A stretch of 64,000 bases of DNA from Mesorhizobium sp. AR07 (GTDB lineage: Bacteria > Pseudomonadota > Alphaproteobacteria > Rhizobiales > Rhizobiaceae): the NCBI RefSeq assembly GCF_024746815.1, contig NZ_CP080525.1, forward strand, positions 4,210,501 to 4,274,500, in the 5' to 3' direction. The notes under the pieces were generated by a model, which did no database searches, had not been told where the DNA came from, and worked only from the letters and a program-made list of their open reading frames with translations. The translations under genes and the position numbers were made by a program. Shown here in pieces: positions 27,207-35,275 of the stretch. Position 1 is the first letter of the stretch; every line of letters begins with the position of its first letter.

Positions 27207-28265
27207 ATGAAACTCTTCGACTGCCCGCATTGCGGCCACCGTCTCTATTTCGAGAACGCCCAGTGCCTGAACTGCTCGAGCCTCGTGCTCTACGATCCCG
27301 AGCATGCCCGCTTTGCCTTGTCGGGTGTCGACGGCATCTTCCAATGCACCAATGCCGACGAATGCGCCTGCAACTGGATGGCCGAGCCGGGACACGCTTT
27401 TTGCCGCGCCTGCGTGCTGAACCAGCTGATCCCCGATCTCTCCGTCGACGGCAATCGCCGCCGCTGGATCCGCGTCGAGGCGGCGAAGAAACGCGCCATC
27501 TATTCGCTGCTCGCCTTCGGCCTGCCGGTGGCGCCCAAGCAGAACCCTGCCGACGAGGTCGGGCTGGCCTTCGACTTCCTCGCCGACCCGATCGGCGGCG
27601 GTCCCGGTGGCGAGCGCATCCTGACCGGCCACGACAATGGCCTGATCACGCTCAACGTCGCCGAGGCCGACTCGGCCGAGCGCGAAAAGCGGCGCGTCGA
27701 GATGGGCGAGAACTATCGCACGCTGCTTGGCCATTTCCGCCACGAACTCGGCCACTACTATTGGGACCGCCTGATCCGCGACGACCGGCAAAGGCTGGAG
27801 GCTTTCCGCGCGCTGTTCGGCGACGACCGCGCCGACTACGAACAGGCGCTGAAGACCTATTATGCCAACGGCGCGCCGCCCGACTGGCAGCAAAGCCACA
27901 TCTCAGCCTATGCCACCTCGCATCCATTGGAGGACTGGGCCGAAACCTGGGCCCACCACCTGCACATCACCGACACGCTGGAAATGGTCCACGCGCTGAA
28001 CTTCCCGCTCGGCCGGCTGGAGACGGTGCAGGCCAACGACCTGCCGCAAGGCGACACCGGCGGCGGACTGCAGGCGGCACCATCGGAACCGGCCGCCGCA
28101 CCGGAGCCTTTCGAAAAGATCCTCGCCCGCTGGCTGGTGCTGTCGGAAGCCTCCAATTCGATCAACCGCTGCATGGGCCTGCCCGACCTCTACCCCTTCG
28201 TCATTTCGGACGTCACCGCCGGCAAGCTCGCCTTCGTGCACGATCTGTTGACCGGACCGGCGTAA
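27207..28265 (+). CDS. Zinc-ribbon metallopeptidase (putative zinc-binding peptidase family)
   Basis: The 352-residue protein starts with zinc-ribbon pairs CPHCGHRLYF and CLNCSS, then CTNADECACNW and CRAC (further metal ligands). The peptidase site HELGHYYWD near residue 185 is a classical HExxH, with a downstream acidic ED of EDWAETWAHH as likely third ligand region. This layout matches Pfam-type putative zinc-binding metallopeptidases of unknown substrate. It is cytosolic, with no signal peptide. Confidence 0.85.
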   Translation: MKLFDCPHCGHRLYFENAQCLNCSSLVLYDPEHARFALSGVDGIFQCTNADECACNWMAEPGHAFCRACVLNQLIPDLSVDGNRRRWIRVEAAKKRAIYSLLAFGLPVAPKQNPADEVGLAFDFLADPIGGGPGGERILTGHDNGLITLNVAEADSAEREKRRVEMGENYRTLLGHFRHELGHYYWDRLIRDDRQRLEAFRALFGDDRADYEQALKTYYANGAPPDWQQSHISAYATSHPLEDWAETWAHHLHITDTLEMVHALNFPLGRLETVQANDLPQGDTGGGLQAAPSEPAAAPEPFEKILARWLVLSEASNSINRCMGLPDLYPFVISDVTAGKLAFVHDLLTGPA

Positions 28266-28273
28266 TCATGCCG

Positions 28274-28525
28274 GCAGGTTGCGCCGCCCCTCACCTGCCT
28301 GCCGGCATCCTATCCCCGTATAGTGACGGGGAGAGGGGCGCTGTCATCGGCGGTTTCGCCAATCATCTGCGTCGCAAGATGGGTGTCGAGGCTGCGGCCA
28401 GCCCCTTCTCCTCGTCACTATACGGGGAGTTGAGGAGTGGTCCGCGTAGCGGACGAAAAGCCAATTGCTTGGCTTTTCGAATGACGAACGCCCGGCAGGG
28501 CGATGAGGGGCAGCGCCAACTTTGG
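28274..28525. repeat. Palindromic repeat family B, copy 2, with a nested insertion
   Basis: The copy runs from TGCGCCGCCCCTCACCTGCC to GGGCGATGAGGGGCAGCGCC. Relative to the copy at 38842-39026, about 60 bases replace a short AAGT between 28430 and 28489. This inner piece has two perfect palindromes, GTCCGCGTAGCGGAC (28440-28454) and a 10-bp stem around TTGC (28455-28478). Confidence 0.8.
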
Positions 28526-28718
28526 CGATTGGTGATCTTCGTCAAAAGCCGTAGACTGGCGGGGGTCTGAGGCGATTGCCCGGCCCCGGACCTTGACTCC
28601 GCGGCCAATTTCCTGTCTACACGCCCCGAAATCCGCGACGAGTATCCCTCCGAGCAAGCCGACTAGGACGCCGAAACCTCTTTGAGGTGAAGTGCTGTAA
28701 ACCGATCCTGGAGGCCAA

Positions 28719-28753
28719 CACCCGGCAGCGCTGAGCGCCCCCGGGTGCTTTTT
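28719..28753 (+). terminator. Terminator-like hairpin in the ffh leader
   Basis: The stem CACCCGG/CCGGGTG encloses a CGCT/AGCG mini-stem and is followed by CTTTTT. It lies about 80 bases upstream of ffh on the same strand, with no gene directly before it. It may end a short leader transcript or act as an attenuator. Confidence 0.6.
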
Positions 28754-28831
28754 GGTTTTGGCTTTTGCTTGGACACTTGGCGCGAACACATTACCTCTCG
28801 GGTCGAATGAACCGAGATCGAAGGACGCAGA

Positions 28832-30439
28832 ATGTTTGAATCGCTTCAGGAGCGTCTTGGCTCCATCCTGAACGGCCTGACTGGCCGCGGCGCGCTGTCG
28901 GAGGCGGATGTCTCGGCGGCGTTGCGCGAGGTGCGCCGTGCGCTGCTCGAGGCCGACGTGGCGCTGGAAGTGGTGCGCTCGTTCACCGACAAGGTGCGCG
29001 AGAAGGCCGTCGGCGCCGCCGTGGTCAAGTCGATCAAGCCCGGCCAGATGGTCGTCAAGATCGTCCATGACGAGCTGGTCGACATGCTCGGCGCCGAGGG
29101 CGTCGCCATCGATCTCAATGCGCCGGCGCCTGTCGTCATCATGATGGTCGGCCTGCAGGGCTCCGGCAAGACGACGACTTCGGCCAAGATCGCCAAGCGC
29201 CTTTCCGAGCGGCAGAACAAAAAGGTTCTGATGGCCTCGCTCGACACGCGGCGTCCCGCCGCGCAGGAGCAGCTCCGCCAGCTCGGCGAGCAGGTCAAGG
29301 TCGCCACGCTGCCGATCATCGACGGCCAGTCGCCGGTCGATATCGCCCGTCGCGCCGTGCAGGCGGCCAAGCTCGGCGGCCATGACGTCGTCATCCTCGA
29401 CACCGCCGGCCGCACCCATATCGACGAGCCGCTGATGGTCGAGATGGCCGACATCAAGAAGGTGTCGAGCCCGCACGAAATCCTGCTGGTCGCCGACTCG
29501 CTGACCGGCCAGGACGCCGTCAACCTGGCCAAAAGCTTCGACGAGCGCGTCGGCATCACCGGCCTGGTGCTGACCCGCATGGACGGCGACGGCCGCGGCG
29601 GTGCGGCCCTTTCCATGCGTGCCGTCACCGGCAAGCCGATCAAGCTGATCGGCACCGGCGAAAAGATGGACGGGCTGGAGGAATTCCACCCCAAGCGCAT
29701 CGCCGACCGCATCCTCGGCATGGGCGACATCGTCAGCCTGGTCGAAAAGGCCGCCGAGAACATCGACGCCGAGCAGGCGGCTGCGATGGCCAAGAAGATG
29801 CAGTCGGGCAAGTTCGATTTGAACGACCTTGCCGGCCAGCTTCAGCAGATGTCGAAGATGGGCGGCATGGGCGGCATCATGGGCATGATGCCCGGCATGG
29901 GCAAGATGAAGGACCAGATGGCGGCCGCCGGTCTCGACGACAAGATGTTCGGCCGCCAGCTCGCCATCATCTCGTCGATGACCAAGGCTGAGCGCGCCAA
30001 TCCGGACTTGCTGAAGCACTCGCGCAAGAAGCGCATCGCCGCCGGTTCCGGCACCGACGCCGCCGAGATCAACAAGCTGTTGAAGATGCATCGCGGCATG
30101 GCCGACATGATGAAGGCGATGGGCGGCAAGGGCAAAGGCGGCGGCCTGATGCGCGGCATGATGGGCGGCCTCGCCTCCAAGATGGGCCTCGGCGGCATGA
30201 TGCCGGGCATGGGCGGCATGGGCGGCGGCATGCCCGACCTGTCGAAGATGGACCCCAAGCAGCTCGAAGCCCTACAGAAGCAGGCGCAGGCATCGGGCCT
30301 CGGCGGCATGAAGGGCCTACCCGGCGGCGGTGGCCTGCCCGGGCTGCCCAATGGCATGCCCGGTTTGCCTGGCGGCATGAAACTCCCTGGCCTGCCCGGA
30401 ATGGGCGGCGGGCTGCCTGGCCTTGGCAAGAAGAAGTGA
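28832..30439 (+). CDS. ffh: Signal recognition particle GTPase
   Basis: The 535-residue cytosolic protein binds SRP RNA and signal sequences and targets ribosomes to FtsY. The NG domain has GLQGSGKTTTSAKIAKRL (G1), DTRRPAAQEQL, DTAGR (G3) and TRMDGDGRGGAALS (G4). The Met-rich M domain follows from about residue 325. The tail from about 440 is unusually long, low in complexity and rich in Gly, Met, Pro and Leu. It leads an operon with chorismate mutase and rpsP. Confidence 0.96.
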   Translation: MFESLQERLGSILNGLTGRGALSEADVSAALREVRRALLEADVALEVVRSFTDKVREKAVGAAVVKSIKPGQMVVKIVHDELVDMLGAEGVAIDLNAPAPVVIMMVGLQGSGKTTTSAKIAKRLSERQNKKVLMASLDTRRPAAQEQLRQLGEQVKVATLPIIDGQSPVDIARRAVQAAKLGGHDVVILDTAGRTHIDEPLMVEMADIKKVSSPHEILLVADSLTGQDAVNLAKSFDERVGITGLVLTRMDGDGRGGAALSMRAVTGKPIKLIGTGEKMDGLEEFHPKRIADRILGMGDIVSLVEKAAENIDAEQAAAMAKKMQSGKFDLNDLAGQLQQMSKMGGMGGIMGMMPGMGKMKDQMAAAGLDDKMFGRQLAIISSMTKAERANPDLLKHSRKKRIAAGSGTDAAEINKLLKMHRGMADMMKAMGGKGKGGGLMRGMMGGLASKMGLGGMMPGMGGMGGGMPDLSKMDPKQLEALQKQAQASGLGGMKGLPGGGGLPGLPNGMPGLPGGMKLPGLPGMGGGLPGLGKKK

Positions 30440-30446
30440 GGGCGCG

Positions 30447-30773
30447 ATGAACGAAGAAAAAGACATGGCCGATGCCCGCACCATCCTGGCCGACTATCGC
30501 GCCTCGATCGACAACATCGACGCAGCACTCATCCACATGCTGGCCGAGCGCTTCCGTTGCACCAAGGCGGTTGGCGTGCTGAAGGCGACGCATGGGCTGC
30601 CGCCGGCCGACCCGGCGCGCGAGCAGCAGCAGATCGCCCGCCTTCGCCAGCTGGCGAAGGATGCGCATCTCGACCCGGATTTCGCGGAGAAATTCCTCAA
30701 CTTCGTCGTCCGCGAAGTGATCCGCCACCACGAACAGATCGCCGCCTCCAACGGCGTGATGAAAGCCGGCTGA
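30447..30773 (+). CDS. Chorismate mutase, AroQ type
   Basis: The 108-residue helical protein converts chorismate to prephenate. The motif LADYRASIDNIDAALIHMLAERF at residues 14-36, with the conserved Arg and acidic residues, is that of AroQ enzymes, followed by KAVGVLKA. It starts seven bases after the ffh stop, and its position between ffh and rpsP is the common rhizobial order. Confidence 0.93.
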   Translation: MNEEKDMADARTILADYRASIDNIDAALIHMLAERFRCTKAVGVLKATHGLPPADPAREQQQIARLRQLAKDAHLDPDFAEKFLNFVVREVIRHHEQIAASNGVMKAG

Positions 30774-30820
30774 GAAACCAGCCACCAACCAACGAAATCA
30801 GAGTTTTTAGGAGAAAAGAA

Positions 30821-31222
30821 ATGCCCTTGAAGATCCGACTGGCCCGTGCGGGCTCGAAGAAGCGTCCTTACTACCACGTCGTCGTCGCCGACGCCCGCTC
30901 GCCGCGCGATGGCCGTTTCATCGAGTCGCTCGGCTCGTGGAACCCGCTGCTGCCCAAGGACGGCGAGCGCGTCAAGGTCGACGCCGACCGCGTCAAGCAC
31001 TGGCTGTCGCACGGCGCCCAGCCGACCGACCGCGTGCTGCGCTTCCTCGACGAAGCCGGCCTTGCCAAGCGCGACGCCCGCTCCAACCCGAAGAAGGCCG
31101 AGCCGGGCAAGAAGGCGCAGGAACGCGCTTCCCTGTTGAAGAAGGCGCAGGAAGATGCCGCCGCCGCTGTCGCGGCCGCAGCAGCCGCACCGGCCGAGGC
31201 GGAAGCCGCCACCGCCGAATAA
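30821..31222 (+). CDS. rpsP: 30S ribosomal protein S16
   Basis: The 133-residue protein begins MPLKIRLARAGSKKRPYYHV, the S16 signature. The tail is extended beyond the usual 80-90 residues by a Lys/Ala/Glu-rich stretch (KKAQEDAAAAVAAA), common in alphaproteobacteria. TAGGAG precedes the ATG at 30821. A terminator follows directly, so rimM, trmD and rplS, often next in this operon, are not here. Confidence 0.97.
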   Translation: MPLKIRLARAGSKKRPYYHVVVADARSPRDGRFIESLGSWNPLLPKDGERVKVDADRVKHWLSHGAQPTDRVLRFLDEAGLAKRDARSNPKKAEPGKKAQERASLLKKAQEDAAAAVAAAAAAPAEAEAATAE

Positions 31223-31244
31223 GCTTTGCCTTATCGCATCCGAG

Positions 31245-31272
31245 AAAACGGCGGGCCTGTGCCCGCCGTTTT
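31245..31272 (+). terminator. Rho-independent terminator of the ffh-rpsP operon
   Basis: The perfect 12-bp stem AAAACGGCGGGC/GCCCGCCGTTTT has loop CTGT and lies 22 bases after the rpsP stop. It may also stop minus-strand transcripts from the lipoprotein gene. Confidence 0.85.
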
Positions 31273-31302
31273 GCTATTTCGACATGACTTGAAGCTGCGC
31301 GA

Positions 31303-31566
31303 TCAATAGCCGCGCGGGCAGCGGTCGGTGTAGACGCGGCCATGACGATCCCGGTAGCGGCATTGGCCACGCTCGCTCGCCCGGCCGATCAGCGCACCGG
31401 CTATCGCGCCGGCAGCGCCGCCGACGACAGCACCTTGAACAGGATTTCCGGCCACGGCCGCGCCAATCGCAGCACCGCCAAGGCCGCCGACGGCCGCGCC
31501 TTTTTCCGTTTGCGAGCAGGCGGCGAGCGGTACCAGCAGGGCCATCAAAAGCATCATTTTCTTCAT
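31303..31566 (-). CDS. Glycine-zipper lipoprotein
   Basis: The 87-residue protein has a lipoprotein signal (MKKMMLLMALLVPLAAC, lipidated Cys17). GAAVGGLGGAAIGAAVAG and VVGGAAGAIAGALIGR form glycine-zipper repeats as in Rickettsia 17-kDa surface antigen/YMGG proteins, usually outer-membrane anchored. The C-terminus has CRYRDRHGRVYTDRC, a likely disulfide. It converges on rpsP across a shared terminator. Confidence 0.82.
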   Translation of the reverse strand: MKKMMLLMALLVPLAACSQTEKGAAVGGLGGAAIGAAVAGNPVQGAVVGGAAGAIAGALIGRASERGQCRYRDRHGRVYTDRCPRGY

Positions 31567-31738
31567 TGTTGTTCCACTCCAGTAGGAAACGCCTCCGCCG
31601 CCAAGCGAGTCTCTAACTCGCAACTCGGCGATTTGATCCGACGACACGCAAGAGGATTGTCGGCCTAAGCGTCATGCCGCGTGTCGCAGGGCCAGGGGTG
31701 CTTCTCCCTAAAGGGTGTGGACGTTAGGATGGATATCT

Positions 31739-31755
31739 GTATACTCGTATACGAG
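31739..31755 (+). promoter_or_regulatory. Likely GntR-type operator before the FAD oxidoreductase gene
   Basis: Two GTATAC hexamers (31739-31744, 31747-31752) and a perfect 12-base palindrome CTCGTATACGAG (31744-31755) lie 24 bases before the start codon. GTATAC-centred palindromes are typical of FCD-type GntR regulators. No GntR gene is adjacent. Confidence 0.5.
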
Positions 31756-31778
31756 ATTCGCTGGAGCGTTCGAATTCC

Positions 31779-33008
31779 ATGGCAAGATTGTCTCGCCCCA
31801 CTCAAGCAGGATTGCCGACCGAAGCGATCGTCATCGGCGGCGGAATCGCCGGATGCACCCTCGCCTACGAACTGGCGTCCAACGGTATCAAGACAATCGT
31901 CGTCGAGCAAAACGTCATTGCGGCGGAGTCTTCGGGGCGCAACACCGGAACGCTGCTCAGCGGCCCCCAAGCCGAGGTCGTCCAGATGCTGGATGCCTGC
32001 GTCTCGATCTACGAAGAGCTGGCCGAGGGTCCTGTTCCCTTTGAATTCGAAAGGATCGGGCATCTGCTGATCGCCGAGGATGACGAGACGTTGGAGAAAG
32101 CCGAGGCCACCGCGCTCCGCTATCGGCAGGCCGGCGTCGGCATGGAGCGGGTCACCGGGGCCGATCTGGCCAACGACAACAGGGCATTGGGGTTCAACGT
32201 TGCGGGTGGCTATTTCGTCGAGCGGGCATGGACCCTGGAGCCGATGGGAGCCACTCACGCCTTCGCCCACGCCGCGCGCCAGGCCGGCGCGGTGTTTCAG
32301 ACCGGCACGCGCGTCGCCCAGATCCACGCACGCAACGGAAAAGTCCAGGGCGTGTTGACGGACCAAGGCATTCTGGCCTCGGACATGGTGTTCATCGCCA
32401 ACGGACTGTGGGCCAATGACGTACTGCGCAGGACCGTTGGCGACGATCCTCCGCCAGGCCTTCCCCTCTCCGCGGGCCGCGGATGGCTCATTCAACTCGG
32501 CGCCCTTGGCTTCAGGATTCCATGGATCGTCGAGGAATTCACCTGGCCCGATCAGGAAGAGCTTGGGAAACGCATGTCACTGCGGGGCCTGGAAGATCTA
32601 GCCCGCCAACGCGACGACCAGATTGCGGTCGAAGCCATCTGCCTCAATCCGATGAAGGGAGGCGACGCCCGCCTTGGCGCCACTGTCCAGCCGGCGTTCC
32701 GGGACCTGGTGCGCAACACCGACATAGCGAGCCGGATGGCGGCGCGAACGCTTCGCATGATCGCGGGCCTCGCGGCTCCCACCATCAAGAACGTGTATCC
32801 GGGCAATCGGCCGATGTTGCCGGACGGATTGCCGGTGGCCGGGCCAACACGCATCGAAGGGCTTTTCGTGCATGGCGGGATGGGATCGATAGGCATGCAT
32901 GCGGCTCCGGCCACGGCGCGTTGGCTGGTCGATGCCGTGCTGAACAAGGACGGTCAAATCACCAGGCCGTGGCTGAGCCCAAATCGCTTTGCTGGATGGG
33001 ACAGCTGA
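31779..33008 (+). CDS. FAD-dependent oxidoreductase, DAO family
   Basis: The 409-residue protein has an N-terminal dinucleotide fold AIVIGGGIAGCTLAYELASNG at residues 16-36 and VVEQNVIAAESSGRNTG, where the FAD pyrophosphate binds. Near the C-terminus, GLFVHGGMGSIGMHAAPATA closes the FAD site. This is the layout of D-amino acid/sarcosine/glycine oxidase-like enzymes; the substrate is unknown. It stands alone with its own operator. Confidence 0.88.
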   Translation: MARLSRPTQAGLPTEAIVIGGGIAGCTLAYELASNGIKTIVVEQNVIAAESSGRNTGTLLSGPQAEVVQMLDACVSIYEELAEGPVPFEFERIGHLLIAEDDETLEKAEATALRYRQAGVGMERVTGADLANDNRALGFNVAGGYFVERAWTLEPMGATHAFAHAARQAGAVFQTGTRVAQIHARNGKVQGVLTDQGILASDMVFIANGLWANDVLRRTVGDDPPPGLPLSAGRGWLIQLGALGFRIPWIVEEFTWPDQEELGKRMSLRGLEDLARQRDDQIAVEAICLNPMKGGDARLGATVQPAFRDLVRNTDIASRMAARTLRMIAGLAAPTIKNVYPGNRPMLPDGLPVAGPTRIEGLFVHGGMGSIGMHAAPATARWLVDAVLNKDGQITRPWLSPNRFAGWDS

Positions 33009-33058
33009 TGTCACGCTGCTTCCACTGGCGCTGCAAAATCTGACAGGGCTCATGCACG

Positions 33059-33586
33059 TCACTTTTCGCTGAGGCTTTTCAGATTGGCGAGACCGGCCTC
33101 GAAATCCTTGCCGATCAAGGTATCGAAATTCATGAACAGGCCCATCAGCTTGGCGATGAAGGGCCGGCTGCCGCGCATCGCCCAGGTGACCACCGTGTTG
33201 TCGCCAGCCGGCGTCAAGGTAAAGTCGACGCTGTTGTTGGCCCTGAACGGCTTCTCGAAATCGAGCTTGAGCGACACCAGCGAGGCCGGCACCGAATTGA
33301 CGATCTCCATGCGTCCCTTGCCGGCCTTGCCATTGCTGTCCCAGGCATAGGCGGCGCCCTTGCCGCCTTCGGCGCCGGAGAGCGTGCGCTTCATCTGCGG
33401 GTCGAGCTTTTCGTAAGGCGACCATGTCTGCCAGCGGTTGAAATCGTTGATCAGCGGAAAGATCGCTTCGGGTGGCGCCTTGATGCTGGCCGAGCGGGTG
33501 GTGACGAAATCATCAGGCCGTGTCGCGGCATAGATGAGCACGGCGGCGATGATGACGACCAGGACAATGAGGATGGTGCTGAACAT
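33059..33586 (-). CDS. SRPBCC family protein with N-terminal membrane anchor
   Basis: The 175-residue protein begins MFSTILIVLVVIIAAVLIYA, one membrane segment, then a START/polyketide-cyclase-like domain (SASIKAPPEAIFPLINDF, TWSPYEKLDPQMKRT). The ligand is unknown. It ends the minus-strand cluster ArsR-SRPBCC-DoxX-SRPBCC. Confidence 0.82.
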   Translation of the reverse strand: MFSTILIVLVVIIAAVLIYAATRPDDFVTTRSASIKAPPEAIFPLINDFNRWQTWSPYEKLDPQMKRTLSGAEGGKGAAYAWDSNGKAGKGRMEIVNSVPASLVSLKLDFEKPFRANNSVDFTLTPAGDNTVVTWAMRGSRPFIAKLMGLFMNFDTLIGKDFEAGLANLKSLSEK

Positions 33587-33603
33587 TTTTCTCTCCGTCG
33601 TGC

Positions 33604-34014
33604 TTATCGGTTGAAAGGGATCAGCGCGCGCAGCCGGGGGTCGCGCAGGTACAGGCCGCCCCACAGGATGACACCGAGATAGACGCCGAACAGCGTGTGC
33701 GAGAACAGCGGGCTGTCGAGGCGCACTTTCGTCGCGATGGCGCCGCCCATATAGGCCGTGAGCAGGATAGCGCCGAGCACCGAGGTGCGTGGCAAGACGT
33801 AGAGCGCGGTCGAGATCAGACCGATGACGCCGAGCATGCGCGCGACATTGGGATCAGCCGGCCAGCCGAGTTGCACCATCGTTTGCGTGACGATATCGAG
33901 CGGCGGCAGCTTGATGACACCGTCGAAAATCATGAACAGCACAATGACGCCGCTGAGCACACGGCCGGTCCACAGGGCGCCCCGCGAAACAGGCGCGGTT
34001 TGAGAAATGGTCAT
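33604..34014 (-). CDS. DoxX family membrane protein
   Basis: The 136-residue protein has four hydrophobic segments. VIVLFMIFDGVIKLPPLDIV and ARMLGVIGLISTALYVLP are DoxX-like. Such proteins often accompany SRPBCC and ArsR genes. The ATG at 34014 is used because the upstream frame lacks conservation. Confidence 0.82.
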   Translation of the reverse strand: MTISQTAPVSRGALWTGRVLSGVIVLFMIFDGVIKLPPLDIVTQTMVQLGWPADPNVARMLGVIGLISTALYVLPRTSVLGAILLTAYMGGAIATKVRLDSPLFSHTLFGVYLGVILWGGLYLRDPRLRALIPFNR

Positions 34015-34165
34015 TGGTCTTCCCTCTGTGTTTCGGTTTTGACGCCGGCCTTCTTGATGAAGGTCGATCCAAGGACGCGCCGCGGGTCGATGATCCGACA
34101 CGCCACGGATTCTTTTTGATGCCCGGCACCGCAGCCCATGCCGCTGTGCCGGGACCGATATCAGT

Positions 34166-34657
34166 TCAAAGCGTACGCAGATAAATCTCGAGGCGTGCGT
34201 AGCTCGCCATGACCATCTGGCCGAAGCCCATCTTCACCGCCATGTCGCGCGCGCCGATTGAGCTGGCGCGGATGGTCGCCACGATCCGCGTCTTGCCGCC
34301 GACATCCTCGAACAGGATGGTCGTCACCATATTGGGCGGAGGCAGGCTGTCCTGCCATTGGCTGCGATCGAGCGGCGCATCGCGATAGACGATCCGTTCC
34401 GGCGGAGCGATTTCGAGATAGACGCTGTTGGTCGGATATTCGCTGCCGTCGGCAAAACGCATGGTCAGGCGCCATTCGCCGCCCGGCCGCACATCCATCT
34501 CGCAGACCGGATAACTCGATCCTTCCGGCCCCCAGAATCGCACCAGATGGTATGGATCGGTGAACAGCTTGAACATCAGCGCGCGCGGCGCATCGAACGC
34601 CCTGGTGATGATGATCGCCGGGTCGTCGGATGGAAGTTCTATCGACTGATCTGTCAT
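34166..34657 (-). CDS. SRPBCC/AHSA1-like protein
   Basis: The 163-residue cytosolic protein has the AHSA1-type pattern ITRAFDAPRALMFKLFTDPY, then RFWGPEGSS, DVRPGGEWRLTMRF and GARDMAVKMGFGQM. It is related to the Aha1 C-terminal domain and the CalC self-resistance proteins. It follows the ArsR gene, which is expected to repress it. Confidence 0.88.
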   Translation of the reverse strand: MTDQSIELPSDDPAIIITRAFDAPRALMFKLFTDPYHLVRFWGPEGSSYPVCEMDVRPGGEWRLTMRFADGSEYPTNSVYLEIAPPERIVYRDAPLDRSQWQDSLPPPNMVTTILFEDVGGKTRIVATIRASSIGARDMAVKMGFGQMVMASYARLEIYLRTL

Positions 34658-34690
34658 TGTCTTGCCCCTCTTTGAATCACCCTGCCTGCT

Positions 34691-35038
34691 TCAGTTATGG
34701 CTGCCGTCGGGATCTCCCTTCTGCAGAGCCTGCAGATAGGTTTCGAGCCGGTCGAACCGGGCGTCCCACAACGCGCGATAGGATTCCAACCACTCGTCGA
34801 TCTCACGCAATGGCTCTGGCTGCAGGCGGCGCGGCCGAAACTGCGCGTCGCGGCCGCGCGCCACCAGACCCGCGCGCTCCAGCACCTTGAGATGCTTCGA
34901 CACCGCCGGAAAGCTCATGGCGAAAGGCTCAGCCAGTTCGGTCACCGAAGCCTCGCCGAGCGACAGCCGCGCCAGAATGGCGCGCCGCGTCGGATCGGCA
35001 AGCGCGGCCAGGGTCAGGCTGAGGCTGTCGGTTGTCAT
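34691..35038 (-). CDS. ArsR family transcriptional regulator
   Basis: The 115-residue winged-helix repressor contains LAALADPTRRAILARLSLGE, SVTELAEPFAMSFPAVSKHL (recognition helix) and KVLERAGLVARGRDAQ. Metal-binding CVC motifs are absent, so it is not an arsenic sensor but the type paired with SRPBCC genes. It leads the cluster and has paired operators just upstream. Confidence 0.92.
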   Translation of the reverse strand: MTTDSLSLTLAALADPTRRAILARLSLGEASVTELAEPFAMSFPAVSKHLKVLERAGLVARGRDAQFRPRRLQPEPLREIDEWLESYRALWDARFDRLETYLQALQKGDPDGSHN

Positions 35039-35047
35039 TACTTATCA

Positions 35048-35075
35048 AACCAAATGGTTACGTAACCTTATGGTT
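35048..35075 (-). promoter_or_regulatory. Paired ArsR operators
   Basis: AACCAAATGGTT (35048-35059) and AACCTTATGGTT (35064-35075) flank GTTACGTAAC, starting ten bases before the ArsR start codon. The first is identical to the core before the second ArsR gene (47950-47961), which supports a shared operator sequence. Confidence 0.7.
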
Positions 35076-35162
35076 TAATACTGAACATGAAACAGCGCGT
35101 CAAGCCCCCTATGGGATTGGGAATGTCCTGCGCGACACGCCGGTCCGAACGCCAACCGGACC

Positions 35163-35267
35163 AATGCATGTCGCGCAAAAGTGGCCCCCGGTTTTGTGAG
35201 AACGACATGCATGGAAACAAAGATCCAAAGCGCGTCGCCTGAATCCGTTCAAACGCGACGCGCTTTG
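35163..35267. repeat. Dispersed repeat family D, copy 3 (longest form)
   Basis: The palindrome ATGCATGTCGCGCAAAAGTG...GTGAGAACGACATGCATG is followed by a second perfect stem, AAAGCGCGTCGC/GCGACGCGCTTT (35226-35263). This shows the full family, of which copies 1 and 2 carry parts. Confidence 0.85.
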
Positions 35268-35275
35268 GGACCTGC

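Noticed and set aside
28719..28753. 4.5S SRP RNA next to ffh
   Set aside because: The conserved GGAAGGAAGCAGCC-type loop of SRP RNA is absent; only a terminator-like hairpin is visible.
28418..30091. Open frame of over 550 codons opposite ffh
   Set aside because: It is antisense to ffh, with a low-complexity His/Asp-rich translation.
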